A DNA stretch of 64,000 bases from Vibrio chagasii (GCF_024347355.1 NZ_AP025467.1:62001-126000); one strand, 5' to 3'; numbered from the stretch's first letter, positions 8,425-18,081 are shown. Numbers and translations: made by a program. Notes: generated by a model not told the origin, from the sequence alone.

Positions 8425-10071
8425 ATGAACTTCTTCAAAGGAATCACTCCGGTACTCTTTTTTGCCATTATCGTATCTGGTTGTACTGTACCTGGTGACA
8501 CTCAAAATAAAATTGCGGCTTCACAGTCAGAAGCAGCTCTAAAAACAATCTTAGATAACCAGCTGAAGGCAGGTGTAAACCAAAGCGTATATTCTGAAGA
8601 GCAAAATTTTGTAATATTGGGCGCCCCTTACAAGTACAAAGAAGAGGTCGATTTACCTGAAATCTTTTCGAGCCCAACACGTTTTAAAAACTTCCGAGCC
8701 AAACCACTTGGTGAGGTAATTGATTATCTCAATAATACATTCAGCTCCTACGGTGTCTATATTTCGTTTTCAGCGGATGCTATTGAATACCTATCTAAAG
8801 CTACTGAAGGCGACATAAGTAATAGCACCGAGGCTACAGGAACAAGTGATTCCACAGGTGAAGACATTAATGTGGAAGCTCAATATACCAATACCAATAC
8901 TTCAGGTCTGATTGACGGTGCCGGTGTTACGATTTCATTGCGTAATGAATCTCGTATTGCTTTCAAACAACTCCTTGACAGCATTGCTGCAAAAACAAAC
9001 CTATGGTGGAAGTATGGGGATGATGGTCGAGTTACCTTCTATCATCAGGATACTAAGTACTTCCGTATCGATCAGTATGCTTCGTCCACTAAGCTCACAT
9101 CTAATATCAACTCTTCTACTGGTGGTGGCGAGCAAGGGTCGGGGACCACATCTACTACAGCAAGCTCACATAGCTATAGCTTAAATAGAGATTTAGGAAA
9201 ACCATTGGAACAGCTACTTGCTGGTGTTAAATCCGTGGCATCTGAAGAGGCTCGAGTAGAGGTCTTACCTGCATTAAGTCTCGTTGCTGTCACTGACACA
9301 CCCGCGAAACTGGAATTGATTGAAAGCTTCATTGACCAGTCAAATTCTATTGCTGGGAAGATGATCAGGTTAAACATTGAGCTTTGGGAGGTGATAACAA
9401 CCGACTCAACTAACATGGGTATTGAACAAGCTATTAAGTATCAAAGTGGCAGTACGGAACTCAATTTTGATGGTGTTCCAATTGGGGATTCAACCAACTT
9501 AGGTGGCTTCGGTATAAAAATCTCCAAGGGGGCATTCAAAGGTACTGAAATGGCTATCAGAGCGTTACAAGGCACCAAAGCGCTGTCTTTGAAAAAGACC
9601 ATTGATACTACGGTTCCCAACAACGACATAGTACCAATCCAATACGTCAACGAACGTAAGTATGCAGATAAAATTGAAACTAGCGTTTCCGGTGACGTAA
9701 TTAGAACGACAGCAACCACCGACACAACGACAAATGGTATTGTTTTCTTCGCTACTCCAAAGGTGAATTCAAACGGAACAATCGCTATTCGTTTGGTGAC
9801 AGACATCAGCTCTTTGAATGCACTTGACCCGCTAGAAGTAGGTGACACTCAGCTCCAACTGACTGACAGAACGGTATCAGCTCTAGTAAGCGCAAGAAAT
9901 GTCCGTCCAGGTGAAACGATCATTATGACAGGATTTGAGCAAGTGATTGATAATAGCCAAAATCAGTCAATGCTAGGCAGCATGTTTTGGTGGTTAGGTG
10001 GCAACGATTCATCTAAGAAACAACGCTCCGTAATGCTTATCTTGGTTACACCGCATATTGAAAAAGTGTAG
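8425..10071 (+). CDS. pilN: Type IVb pilus secretin (PilN/BfpB family)
   Basis: Outer-membrane lipoprotein secretin that forms the channel for the pilus. The signal peptide ends in VSGC with the lipidated cysteine near residue 20. N-terminal secretin domains occupy about 70-300 and include a Ser/Thr/Gly-rich insertion (about 130-240). The C-terminal secretin domain ends with the typical RPGETIIMTGFEQ segment and RSVMLILVTPHIE. Its 548 residues match the PilN family of R64. AAAGGAATAAAA precedes the ATG. Confidence 0.88.
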   Translation: MNFFKGITPVLFFAIIVSGCTVPGDTQNKIAASQSEAALKTILDNQLKAGVNQSVYSEEQNFVILGAPYKYKEEVDLPEIFSSPTRFKNFRAKPLGEVIDYLNNTFSSYGVYISFSADAIEYLSKATEGDISNSTEATGTSDSTGEDINVEAQYTNTNTSGLIDGAGVTISLRNESRIAFKQLLDSIAAKTNLWWKYGDDGRVTFYHQDTKYFRIDQYASSTKLTSNINSSTGGGEQGSGTTSTTASSHSYSLNRDLGKPLEQLLAGVKSVASEEARVEVLPALSLVAVTDTPAKLELIESFIDQSNSIAGKMIRLNIELWEVITTDSTNMGIEQAIKYQSGSTELNFDGVPIGDSTNLGGFGIKISKGAFKGTEMAIRALQGTKALSLKKTIDTTVPNNDIVPIQYVNERKYADKIETSVSGDVIRTTATTDTTTNGIVFFATPKVNSNGTIAIRLVTDISSLNALDPLEVGDTQLQLTDRTVSALVSARNVRPGETIIMTGFEQVIDNSQNQSMLGSMFWWLGGNDSSKKQRSVMLILVTPHIEKV

Positions 10072-10077
10072 GTGGCT

Positions 10078-11640
10078 ATGAATAGTGATAAACAAATGCT
10101 ATCTCTCGAGGGAAAAGGCTTCCCTAGGCATTACATGGGCTTGTCTTGGCATAGTATTGCTCCTACTGAGAAACAGCGACACCTTAAACGTATCATAGAC
10201 AAATACGATGCCAAATATGGGTTAACGGTTGATGGCGAAGACATCGAATCACTACCATGCCATAGTGTTGGATTAGCCCATCAAATCTCAACCCGTTTCT
10301 ATTCTGCTGCGGCGATTGTTTGTAAGGCAATTTCGGAGCAATACCCCAACGCTTATTTTGTTGAGCAGTTGGACGATGGGCGATTTTGGTACCTCTTAAT
10401 TATAGACAAATGCCCAGCTACGGGTAAAAACGACATCATTCTAAATGATGTGTCTGAAGTTGCCGACCAAATGCAAGAACATTACCAAATCTATGACTTG
10501 CATGATCGAAAATTAAGGCATGTTGTGCCGGAAGTTGTTAGAGACTGTGTCTCTGGTACATTCGTTGAAGACATTGATATGTATCAGGAGTTGTCTTACA
10601 AAACGATTAATGACGCGATCGAATCTGAAAAATTTGCTCTCGTAAAGCCAGTTGATAAGCTTTTTAACCGTAACCCTTTGGCTTCCCTGCCATTAAAGAA
10701 AGTTGGCGTCTTATTAACGCTAGCTTCAGCAGTTTTTGGGTACAAGTATTTAAAGGAAAATGATGCTGGCTTAGATGAACTCCCTAACTTAGATAATTAT
10801 TACTCTACACCCTCAAAAGTAGGGTTCACAAGAGGGCAAAATCAGGGCAACTATTCCGCAGCACTGGCTAGGGATAAGATTGCAGCATCGAATGAAGAAG
10901 CGAAGTGGCTTAGCCAGCGATTGACTGGAGCAAACCCTACAAAAGTTATTGGAGACTTCTATAGATACGTCAACACTCTACCTGTGAATGTAGAAAAATG
11001 GTACCCATATTCAGTCTCATTAGAATTAAAGGCGACTATATCCGGTACTGAATCTGATTTACAAAAATCACCGGACATTGAACTTTTCCATGTCGTTTCT
11101 ATCCAGTGGCGTAACGGTGGCTCAACAGTAGCCAAATTTAGAGATGCTGCTCAGTTTGATGGGCAGGTGATCTACAAACTATCTGGCCAAGTAATTGAAA
11201 CGAAGACTGTAACCTCACTGGAAATGCCTACCCAAAAATTTGATATTGTCGATGCAGAGGTTTTTATAAACGACACAGATGGGAAATACGTTGATATTTT
11301 GAGTTTTATTCAAGAAAGGCAGGATAAATATCATGGAAAATTCACCGGTTCAATTACAGCAAGCTCGAATACAAAACGAGAGGTGCCATTTAAGAACCTT
11401 ATCTATAACACCGAAATAAACGACCCAGAAATTGAGTACATAACCATTGATGTAAAAATTGAAACTAGCGGCTATGGCTGGTCATTTTCAAACCTAAAGA
11501 AATTGGCTCAGGAATTATCGGCGTTTCCGAACATGATCGTTAGGAAAATCAATCTTAATTTAGAAACTGAAGAAATTACTTTGATGCTTCAGTACCTTCA
11601 CAGTAATAGCATTTTGAACGAACAGGAAATTGAGAAATAG
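10078..11640 (+). CDS. pilO: PilO-like type IVb pilus assembly protein
   Basis: A bitopic inner-membrane protein of about 520 residues. A cytoplasmic N-terminal domain of about 200 residues precedes one weak hydrophobic segment (VGVLLTLASAVFGYKYL, near 215), and the rest would be periplasmic. Length, order after the secretin and this topology fit PilO/BfpC-type proteins. GTG 10072 or ATG 10078 can start it; AGGTGG sits just before the ATG. It overlaps the pilP reading frame at its end. Assignment is mainly by order and topology. Confidence 0.65.
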   Translation: MNSDKQMLSLEGKGFPRHYMGLSWHSIAPTEKQRHLKRIIDKYDAKYGLTVDGEDIESLPCHSVGLAHQISTRFYSAAAIVCKAISEQYPNAYFVEQLDDGRFWYLLIIDKCPATGKNDIILNDVSEVADQMQEHYQIYDLHDRKLRHVVPEVVRDCVSGTFVEDIDMYQELSYKTINDAIESEKFALVKPVDKLFNRNPLASLPLKKVGVLLTLASAVFGYKYLKENDAGLDELPNLDNYYSTPSKVGFTRGQNQGNYSAALARDKIAASNEEAKWLSQRLTGANPTKVIGDFYRYVNTLPVNVEKWYPYSVSLELKATISGTESDLQKSPDIELFHVVSIQWRNGGSTVAKFRDAAQFDGQVIYKLSGQVIETKTVTSLEMPTQKFDIVDAEVFINDTDGKYVDILSFIQERQDKYHGKFTGSITASSNTKREVPFKNLIYNTEINDPEIEYITIDVKIETSGYGWSFSNLKKLAQELSAFPNMIVRKINLNLETEEITLMLQYLHSNSILNEQEIEK

Positions 11641-11641
11641 T

Positions 11642-12382
11642 ATGAATAGATGGAATTGCAAGGCACTACTATGCTCCTTAATTTTAGTAGCCCCATTAAC
11701 GGTTTTTGCCCAGACGGAAACATACGAAGACATTCAAGAAAAAAGAATGCTTTCAGCTAAGCAAAATGATCAACTGAACTCACAGGAATTACAGGCTGCA
11801 GAACGACAACATAGGAATAAAATGAAGATGCTCGACAATGAGTACAAAAATTTATTGCTCATTGAGAAAGGTTTAATTCAGGGTGGTTCTGCTAAGAAAG
11901 AAGTATCTGATGCCGAGCGGGAATTCCAAATCCAAAAGTACCAATCGGAACTTGAAGCTAAAGAGCTTAAAGATAAAGAAGTCGCCCTTGATAGTTTAAT
12001 CAAAGAAATGGAATCGCAAATCTATCTAACCGACCTATACGAAGTCGCCGGTTTGATTCGCGGAGAATTTTGGTACCAAGGCGCGAATGAAATCTTAACT
12101 GAAGGGGCAATTTTCGGTGAGTGGTATATCAAAGACCTATCTTTTGACGGTGCCCTTATTGAAAAAGCAAATATGGACCTTAATTCTACTGAAAAATCTA
12201 ATACTCGCCAGCTGAAACTAATGGGAGAAGACGAAGCTCTTTCTCGTTTCAAAAAGTCTCAAAAGTTTAGAGATCAGATAATTGAGCAAAAGCTTGGAGA
12301 AATGCGTTCGGGCGTTTTTAATGCTACCGGAGGTCAGATGATGCCTAACAACTCTCCTTCACCTGGTTTAATGTTTAAGTAA
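11642..12382 (+). CDS. pilP: PilP-like exported pilus protein
   Basis: A 246-residue exported protein with a clear signal peptide (MNRWNCKALLCSLILVAPLTVFA). A charged, probably coiled-coil segment spans about residues 30-125, followed by a small globular domain (LYEVAGLIRGEFWYQGANEIL...FGEWYIKDL). It lies between PilO- and PilQ-like genes, where pilP is expected, but is longer than R64 PilP. It probably acts in the periplasm with the secretin. The ATG at 11642 is used because it starts the signal peptide. Confidence 0.55.
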   Translation: MNRWNCKALLCSLILVAPLTVFAQTETYEDIQEKRMLSAKQNDQLNSQELQAAERQHRNKMKMLDNEYKNLLLIEKGLIQGGSAKKEVSDAEREFQIQKYQSELEAKELKDKEVALDSLIKEMESQIYLTDLYEVAGLIRGEFWYQGANEILTEGAIFGEWYIKDLSFDGALIEKANMDLNSTEKSNTRQLKLMGEDEALSRFKKSQKFRDQIIEQKLGEMRSGVFNATGGQMMPNNSPSPGLMFK

Positions 12383-12392
12383 GGGGGGGGGG
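12383..12392 (+). repeat. Ten-G tract in the pilQ ribosome-binding site
   Basis: Ten consecutive G bases fill the whole gap between the pilP stop TAA (12380-12382) and the pilQ ATG (12393). The tract must serve as the Shine-Dalgarno sequence, and its length sets the spacing. Poly-G tracts are prone to slipped-strand change, so the translation of pilQ could vary between cells. The exact count should be treated with caution because homopolymers are also sequencing trouble spots. Confidence 0.6.
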
Positions 12393-14207
12393 ATGAATAC
12401 TCAAGTTTCAGTTTTAGACAATTCAAATACTAAATTAGTACCTTTAAACGGTTCAGATTTAATTGAAACAAATCAAAATGGTTCACTTTCAGCGTACATT
12501 AACAGCCCTGATGAACGCCCTTTTGGCATCTACATTAATGCTACTGCGTTTACAAAAAAATCTGACCTTACATGGGACATAGGCGAAATAATAGGTTCAG
12601 AAAAGATCCTGAACCCTGCTTATGGCAAAACCTATTTGGTTGCTAGAAACAAACTCTCCATAGATGGCACTATAAGTGAAGTTATCACTCTTCTAATTAG
12701 TAGTGAGGGAGCTAAACAATATCAGCAAATTAAAACATCCTTATTTTCTGATTTAAGCATTGATAGTGTAAAAGGTGTCAATTTAGTTAATGTACTTTGT
12801 GTTAATGAATTAATCTGCTCTTTATCAGAGTATACAGGCTCAAAAGCATACGCCGGAAACGATGATGAAGGCCGAGTATTTAAAGAAATATCATCAGAAA
12901 TAATGAAGTTATACCCTTCATGCAGTGACATTCACTTTGAAGTTTCCGATATACCTGGAGAAACTAAAGTTCGTATTAGGGAAGATGGAGATCTTAAAAT
13001 CTTCAAAGAATACCCTTTCGACTTTCTATATGAGACCGTTGATATTGCCTATAACGTAATTGGTGGGGATAAAGCCAATGGCAGTACAATTCAGGGCAAT
13101 AACTTGAATTGGAATAAGCCACAAACAGGCAAGTTTATCTACAGCTTTGGCCAATCAACGATCGAAATGCGCGTTGAATTCGCCCCTCGTACAACAGAAA
13201 GAGGCGGGGACCTTGTCTGTCGTATAACGAGTGGCTTGAAAGAAACAACTGTAAGACCTCTTGCTGACACTGGATACCACCCTCGTCAATTGCGAATGAT
13301 AAAATCACTATCATCAATGAAGCAAGGTAACGTATTGCTTTCAGGCGTTACAGGTTCAGGTAAGACCCAATCTTTGTATTCGATCTTTGACTATTTATTG
13401 GATAAATATGCTGGCACAAGAAAGTTCGTAACAGCTGAAAACCCAATCGAGATGAATCTTAAAGGGGTTTCACAAGTTAACCTCGAAGACAACTCGGACT
13501 CATCAGACAAAAGAAGCAATACTCTAGATGGTCAATTTGACCGGATCGCCCAATGTTTCATGAGGCTTGACCCAGACATTATGGGTACAGGCGAAGTACG
13601 CTGCCATGACTCTGCAAAATTCTCAATAGAAGCGGCTCGAACTGGCCACCTATGTTTATCAACGATTCATACGGCGTCAGCACACGATGTACCAGGAAGA
13701 CTAGACGGCTTTTCAATTCCACGAGCAGTCTATCAATCTCCAAGCGCACTTTCTATCGTCATTGCGCAATCACTTCTTAGAACGATATGCATTCACTGTA
13801 GTAAAACTGCAGATGAACTTCCGGACGATTCTCAGCTCGTGTACAAAACTCTGAAAAAATTATCTGCGTTAGAGCTTGTTGAGTTTTTACCTAAAATCCG
13901 ATTCCCAACCACTGGTGGTTGTGAAAAATGCGATTACTCCCCAGATGGCCGAAAAGGGAGAACCCCAGTTGCTGAAGTACTTGTTCCAGACAAAACAATT
14001 CGTGCATATTGGTGCGATGGTGAAGATATGAAGGCCAAGGCACATTGGTATGAAACAGGGGGGTTCACTAAGTTGGAACACGCTTTATACAAAATGTTTC
14101 TTGGTCAGTTAGACCCTGAAATTATTGAGAGTGAAGTTGACCTTCTGGAAAACAGTGCTCACTTACGAAAGGAGCTAGGTGTTGCGTTATTCAACCCAAT
14201 GCTGTGA
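12393..14207 (+). CDS. pilQ: PilQ pilus extension ATPase (PilB/GspE family)
   Basis: Cytoplasmic ATPase that drives pilus assembly. The Walker A motif GVTGSGKT lies near residues 318-325, the Asp box in AENPIEM, and the Walker B/His region in DPDIMGTGEVR and LCLSTIHTAS. A zinc-binding pair CIHC (about 466-469) and CEKC (about 510-513) is typical of GspE/PilB proteins. The 604-residue length is somewhat above R64 PilQ because of an N-terminal extension of about 150 residues. Translation depends on the poly-G ribosome site directly upstream. Confidence 0.9.
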   Translation: MNTQVSVLDNSNTKLVPLNGSDLIETNQNGSLSAYINSPDERPFGIYINATAFTKKSDLTWDIGEIIGSEKILNPAYGKTYLVARNKLSIDGTISEVITLLISSEGAKQYQQIKTSLFSDLSIDSVKGVNLVNVLCVNELICSLSEYTGSKAYAGNDDEGRVFKEISSEIMKLYPSCSDIHFEVSDIPGETKVRIREDGDLKIFKEYPFDFLYETVDIAYNVIGGDKANGSTIQGNNLNWNKPQTGKFIYSFGQSTIEMRVEFAPRTTERGGDLVCRITSGLKETTVRPLADTGYHPRQLRMIKSLSSMKQGNVLLSGVTGSGKTQSLYSIFDYLLDKYAGTRKFVTAENPIEMNLKGVSQVNLEDNSDSSDKRSNTLDGQFDRIAQCFMRLDPDIMGTGEVRCHDSAKFSIEAARTGHLCLSTIHTASAHDVPGRLDGFSIPRAVYQSPSALSIVIAQSLLRTICIHCSKTADELPDDSQLVYKTLKKLSALELVEFLPKIRFPTTGGCEKCDYSPDGRKGRTPVAEVLVPDKTIRAYWCDGEDMKAKAHWYETGGFTKLEHALYKMFLGQLDPEIIESEVDLLENSAHLRKELGVALFNPML

Positions 14208-15298
14208 ATACTATGAATAATTTAAATGACAATATAGAAAATTTAAAAAATGAGTACCTGTCAGATAGTGCTCTTGATAACTTAAAACTTAGATATATTA
14301 ACTTTCGTGTGGGAAGCAAGAGAAAGTCTGCACTACTAGAAAAAATGGCAGCTCGCTTAGAAGATGGTGATTCTATGTCAAACGTACTCAGCTCGCTTTC
14401 AGCTGCATATCAAGCGCAGCAGCCTAACTCATGGGAGGCAAAGTTTGTACAAATATTGTATGAGCGCTTCACCTTCAAACCTAAACTTGAGTACATGGTT
14501 AGTCCATTTTTTGATGAACAAACCGTTGGCGTTGTTAAAGCTATTTCGAAGGAAACAGCAGCATCTACAGTATTAAAAATGTGCGTGTCTAACCTTAGAC
14601 GAAAGAACGAGATGAAAGCGGCAGGATTTATTGGGATCGTAGGGCCAATAGTCGGAATTCTATTGATAATCGCGATTTGCTCCGGTGCTCATTTATTTGT
14701 CTATGAGTCACTGTTTAAAGGTTTGAAAATTGAGCCTACTCCAATGCTGACTTTTGCTAGAGGCTTTACAGAAAGTGTTTATATTGCCAGCCCCTTTATC
14801 ATTTTTGGTCTTTTAATCTATCTATTTTATATACGCTGGAGCTTGCCTAATCAAATCAAAAGGAGACCTGTCGGGATACCACCATGGAATGTAATCGATA
14901 GCATCAATTCAGCAATAACCCTACAAACATTTGGTGCGTTGCTTAAAGTGGGTATACCCGCTACCGATGCACTTAGAATGCTTGGTACAAATTCGACCCC
15001 ATTTGTTTCTCACTGGTGCCAGAAAATGCGTATAAGCATGATACATGGTAAGTCTACAGGTAAAGCTCTCGCCTGTGATTTTTTTTCTAAAGAACCGCGG
15101 ATTGAGGTTGAATCCTATGCGTCAACAGAAGGGTTTACAAATAAAATTGATTTAATTGCAGAAGAGGTATTCAAGAGTACTGAGAAATTAGTAACAAGGA
15201 TGACGGCAAGTATCATGATGTTTTGTTTAATTTGCGTTTTAACAGTAAATGGTATTGTAGGTTTATCGCTATCAAGTATTGGACAAGTGGCTCAATAA
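14204..15298 (+). CDS. pilR: PilR inner-membrane platform protein (T2SF domain)
   Basis: Polytopic inner-membrane protein of the GspF/PilC/PilR family, 364 residues. Three hydrophobic segments are visible: about 140-165, 193-210 and 335-362, the normal topology for this family. Two cytoplasmic four-helix domains precede and follow the central pair. The GTG start overlaps the pilQ stop (GTGA); an ATG at 14213 is the alternative. It should couple the PilQ ATPase to the growing pilus. Confidence 0.85.
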   Translation: MNTMNNLNDNIENLKNEYLSDSALDNLKLRYINFRVGSKRKSALLEKMAARLEDGDSMSNVLSSLSAAYQAQQPNSWEAKFVQILYERFTFKPKLEYMVSPFFDEQTVGVVKAISKETAASTVLKMCVSNLRRKNEMKAAGFIGIVGPIVGILLIIAICSGAHLFVYESLFKGLKIEPTPMLTFARGFTESVYIASPFIIFGLLIYLFYIRWSLPNQIKRRPVGIPPWNVIDSINSAITLQTFGALLKVGIPATDALRMLGTNSTPFVSHWCQKMRISMIHGKSTGKALACDFFSKEPRIEVESYASTEGFTNKIDLIAEEVFKSTEKLVTRMTASIMMFCLICVLTVNGIVGLSLSSIGQVAQ

Positions 15299-15361
15299 AG
15301 TTTATTTTACCCAATTGTTATATGCTCTAATCATTTAAAAACCAACACTAAAGGTATCTAT

Positions 15362-15949
15362 ATGTTATTTGATAAATTCAAAAAAAACGTTTCAAAAAAT
15401 CCTGACAACCACCACAGAAAGCGTGGCGGGTTTGCAATTTCAGGTGAATTACAAGCTGTCCTAATCTTTTTGGGGGTTATGGTTGTCGGTTATGCGACTA
15501 CCTTGGGTGATAGCAGCGAAGATAATCAAGTGACCAAAGCAAGAACGGCATTGATTACCGCCTCTGAAAAAATGCGAACCACTGTAGGCGGTTTTGGTAG
15601 TTACACGTCCGTCAACAACAAAGACTGTTATGACAAAGATATTTTCCCATCCGACTGGTTAAGTGCCACCGCCGATCAGTTCACGACACCTTTTACGGAT
15701 AATGGTTTAACTTGTGCTAGTGCTGATACAGCAACTAACAAAGACGGAATCACTACAACGGGAACAGGTAAATACTTCACATTTGCTCTTTCAGGTGTAG
15801 AAACAGATCAATGTAACAAGCTTGTAGCAAATACATTCCAACAGTTTGTGGAAATCCAAGTTGAAGGTACTCGTATCGATGGCAACGCTACTATGAAGAC
15901 ACAATGTTCATCGGCAGACTCAGTTACAATAACATTCATTAACCGTTAA
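15362..15949 (+). CDS. pilS: Type IVb major prepilin PilS
   Basis: Structural pilin of 195 residues with a basic leader of about 23 residues (...HHRKRGG), then a hydrophobic helix (QAVLIFLGVMVVGYATTL). Three or more cysteines are in the C-terminal globular part, as in the disulfide loop of pilins. AAAGG precedes the ATG. A 63-bp gap from pilR may hold a separate promoter. The acidic residue that normally sits at +5 of mature pilin is at +6 if cleavage follows the double glycine (FAISGE), so the processing site is unusual or lies one residue later. Confidence 0.82.
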   Translation: MLFDKFKKNVSKNPDNHHRKRGGFAISGELQAVLIFLGVMVVGYATTLGDSSEDNQVTKARTALITASEKMRTTVGGFGSYTSVNNKDCYDKDIFPSDWLSATADQFTTPFTDNGLTCASADTATNKDGITTTGTGKYFTFALSGVETDQCNKLVANTFQQFVEIQVEGTRIDGNATMKTQCSSADSVTITFINR

Positions 15950-15965
15950 CCCATTGGGGGCTCCC

Positions 15966-17417
15966 ATGAAAACAATTCGAACACTGAAGAAACAAGCAGG
16001 CTTCTTTTTTCAATTGCAGATTATGGGAGCTATGTTTTTCCTTAGTATCTTCACTGCTGCTTTTGTTTCTTCGCAACAAACTGAATTAGAAATGAGATTG
16101 GACAATCAACAAGGCCAATCTTTATCAACGCTAATTCATGCTGTCAAAATTGCCACTACTCAGACCACAGCGCTTGATCAATGGAATGTTGCAGGGGCAC
16201 CGTTTGAAAATGGCGCTGTTCACATAGGCTCTACTTGGTTAAAACAGCCGGTTTGTGGTGGCCCTCAACCAGACGAATATTTGTTTTGTGACTTTCAAAA
16301 TGAGCCCCAAATTGGTGACGACATGCAATATCGTAGTGAAGTCAGTAATGATGGCATCCAACTCAATGTGCAAGTCACAGTTTCAAATACAGCAGGAACG
16401 AGAGGTTTCGACTTCAATGGAACCAATGGCATACGCCGTTCTTGCGCTATAGCGAGAGTAGCTGCAGGTGGCCTATCCAATGTAGGCTTCTCAGGGGCAA
16501 TGTCAAATGTCGGTTGTGACCAAGATACAGGCGTAATTACGTTTAATGTGGCATGGAACTCGACAACATCTGAAGATCTTAGCATTAGAGGTCTAAACTC
16601 ACCACTGGTTGCAATCCCTTGGGGTGGCCAGAACCTTAATGATATGAATCAGTTAGAAGTATCAACAATAGTCGATCGAGAAGCCCCAGTATTCAATTTG
16701 GATTTAGATGGTACAAGCACATTAAACACATTAACAGCAGATACGCTCAATGCTACGACAGGGAATATTGACAACCTAACTTCAAATACAGGCGCAATAG
16801 ATACACTAACTGGCACTGATTTAACTTACGACAATTTGAATGGTACTGCACTAGACGTTGATACCGGCACTATTGGTACAGCGACCATTAATACTGCTAT
16901 TAATCAACTTGATAGTAATGAGATTAATAATTTCGCAGGGGGGGTAGCTGTAGGAACTGGCCCTAACATATCAACTATAGAGAATGGCTCAATTTACTTA
17001 CCAGGGGCAATCGTTGCTCAGGGTGATAACAGTATGTTCTTTGACCCAGCAGGTGTATCCCGAACACAAGATATACGTTTGACTTCTAGGGGAGGAGTAT
17101 CCCTGTCTAACTTGACGCCGAACTATGTACATAAAGGTTCAGTAACCATCTACGGTCAAGGCCCGATAGACCGTGTTAACTGTGGTGATGGTGCCGGAAT
17201 AGCCGCAAATAGGCTCGTAGTGAACTGGGAGGATCAACGTACTTCGATAGCGGCATCTGGCAAATTGGCTTCTAATTACGCTTACAACCGAGTAAGAGTT
17301 CAGTCAAATTCATCGAAATACTTTGTTCAATTGCTCAGTTATAACTACCAAGCGAAGGCTTGGCAAGTCACGAATAACAACCGAGCCCTACTAACATTGT
17401 ACTGTTTTTACCCATAA
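15966..17417 (+). CDS. pilV: PilV-like minor pilin / tip adhesin
   Basis: A 483-residue prepilin-like protein: short basic leader (MKTIRTLKKQAG), processing site before FFFQLQIM, and a hydrophobic helix (GAMFFLSIFTAAFVSS). The long C-terminal part is rich in T, N, D and G, with repeated T-L-N-A-x-T-G-N-I-D-type units near residues 240-300, suggesting a beta-helical shaft. The C-terminal ~90 residues look globular and would contact the recipient cell. Position after pilS fits PilV. The ribosome region is TTGGGGGCTCCC. No shufflon repeats follow it, so its tip appears fixed. Confidence 0.75.
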   Translation: MKTIRTLKKQAGFFFQLQIMGAMFFLSIFTAAFVSSQQTELEMRLDNQQGQSLSTLIHAVKIATTQTTALDQWNVAGAPFENGAVHIGSTWLKQPVCGGPQPDEYLFCDFQNEPQIGDDMQYRSEVSNDGIQLNVQVTVSNTAGTRGFDFNGTNGIRRSCAIARVAAGGLSNVGFSGAMSNVGCDQDTGVITFNVAWNSTTSEDLSIRGLNSPLVAIPWGGQNLNDMNQLEVSTIVDREAPVFNLDLDGTSTLNTLTADTLNATTGNIDNLTSNTGAIDTLTGTDLTYDNLNGTALDVDTGTIGTATINTAINQLDSNEINNFAGGVAVGTGPNISTIENGSIYLPGAIVAQGDNSMFFDPAGVSRTQDIRLTSRGGVSLSNLTPNYVHKGSVTIYGQGPIDRVNCGDGAGIAANRLVVNWEDQRTSIAASGKLASNYAYNRVRVQSNSSKYFVQLLSYNYQAKAWQVTNNNRALLTLYCFYP

Positions 17418-17455
17418 CGCTCACAAAACAAACGCTACGACTTTAATTCATATAA

Positions 17456-17500
17456 AAAATGCCTTAAACTATAAGTTAATATATTATTTTAAGGCGTTTT
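17456..17500 (+). promoter_or_regulatory. Inverted repeat covering a ribosome-binding site
   Basis: AAAATGCCTTAAA (17456-17468) and TTTAAGGCGTTTT (17488-17500) are complementary apart from one G-T type pair. The right arm contains the AAGG ribosome site and ends directly before the ATG at 17501. In RNA the hairpin would hide the ribosome site, or serve as a weak terminator for the pilus operon. The AT-rich stem suggests it could open easily. Confidence 0.45.
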
Positions 17501-18001
17501 ATGAATATTATCCTCGCAATACTATTTGGATTTCTAAGAACTCCTGCGCTTATATATTTTGCCATTACTGGGGTCACTGTATATCTCATTACAGCTTTAT
17601 TGAGAGTGGCCTTCATTCCGCTAAGCTTCTTATCGCGAAACCTTTCTGGCCCTGCACAGTTTTGTTTTGGTCTGTTTGGCTTTCTAATTTTGTACAACGG
17701 GTTTTATCTGGTAAGAGATTTCACACTCCCGATTCTCGACACAAATGCGCTCATCGCTGTACCCACTATGATTTTAAGTTATGAAGGATTAGCAAATAAT
17801 TTATTGAATGGTTTTTACATAACAGCTGAATCCATCCCAAGTGCCGATAGCCTTTTTGATTGGACTAAGTCGTACTTTGGAAGCTATGACATCCATACCT
17901 TATTAATCATTTGGTGGGTCATTTTAGCTTCTGAAGTTGGCCCTATAATTTACTATGCAGCAAATAGATTTTTTGCCGTTGTTGGTTTGGAGAACGACTA
18001 G
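17501..18001 (+). CDS. Multi-pass membrane protein of unknown function
   Basis: A 166-residue hydrophobic protein with about four membrane segments (residues 1-38, 50-72, 80-105, 130-155). I do not recognise a family. It is the last gene of the forward pilus block, 83 bp after pilV, and is followed by a bidirectional terminator. The hairpin over its ribosome site suggests it is controlled separately from pilV. Confidence 0.65.
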   Translation: MNIILAILFGFLRTPALIYFAITGVTVYLITALLRVAFIPLSFLSRNLSGPAQFCFGLFGFLILYNGFYLVRDFTLPILDTNALIAVPTMILSYEGLANNLLNGFYITAESIPSADSLFDWTKSYFGSYDIHTLLIIWWVILASEVGPIIYYAANRFFAVVGLEND

Positions 18002-18030
18002 CGAGCTATCAAACAACTTTTCCACCCAAC

Positions 18031-18061
18031 AAAAAAGCGCTAGGACAACCTAGCGCTATTT
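18031..18061. terminator. Bidirectional intrinsic terminator
   Basis: AGCGCTAGG (18036-18044), loop ACAA, CCTAGCGCT (18049-18057). A run of T follows on the forward strand (ATTTT) and six A precede it, giving six U on the reverse strand. It separates the pilus block from the convergent rdgC-like gene. Confidence 0.85.
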
Positions 18062-18081
18062 TGTTGAGAGTGGGAATAAAC

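Noticed and set aside
9441..9848. 135-residue minus-strand frame in the secretin gene
   Set aside because: Fully antisense to the strongly supported secretin domain and lacking start signals.
17330..17500. PilV shufflon
   Set aside because: No inverted repeat segments or alternative C-terminal fragments follow pilV and no Rci-type recombinase gene is adjacent.
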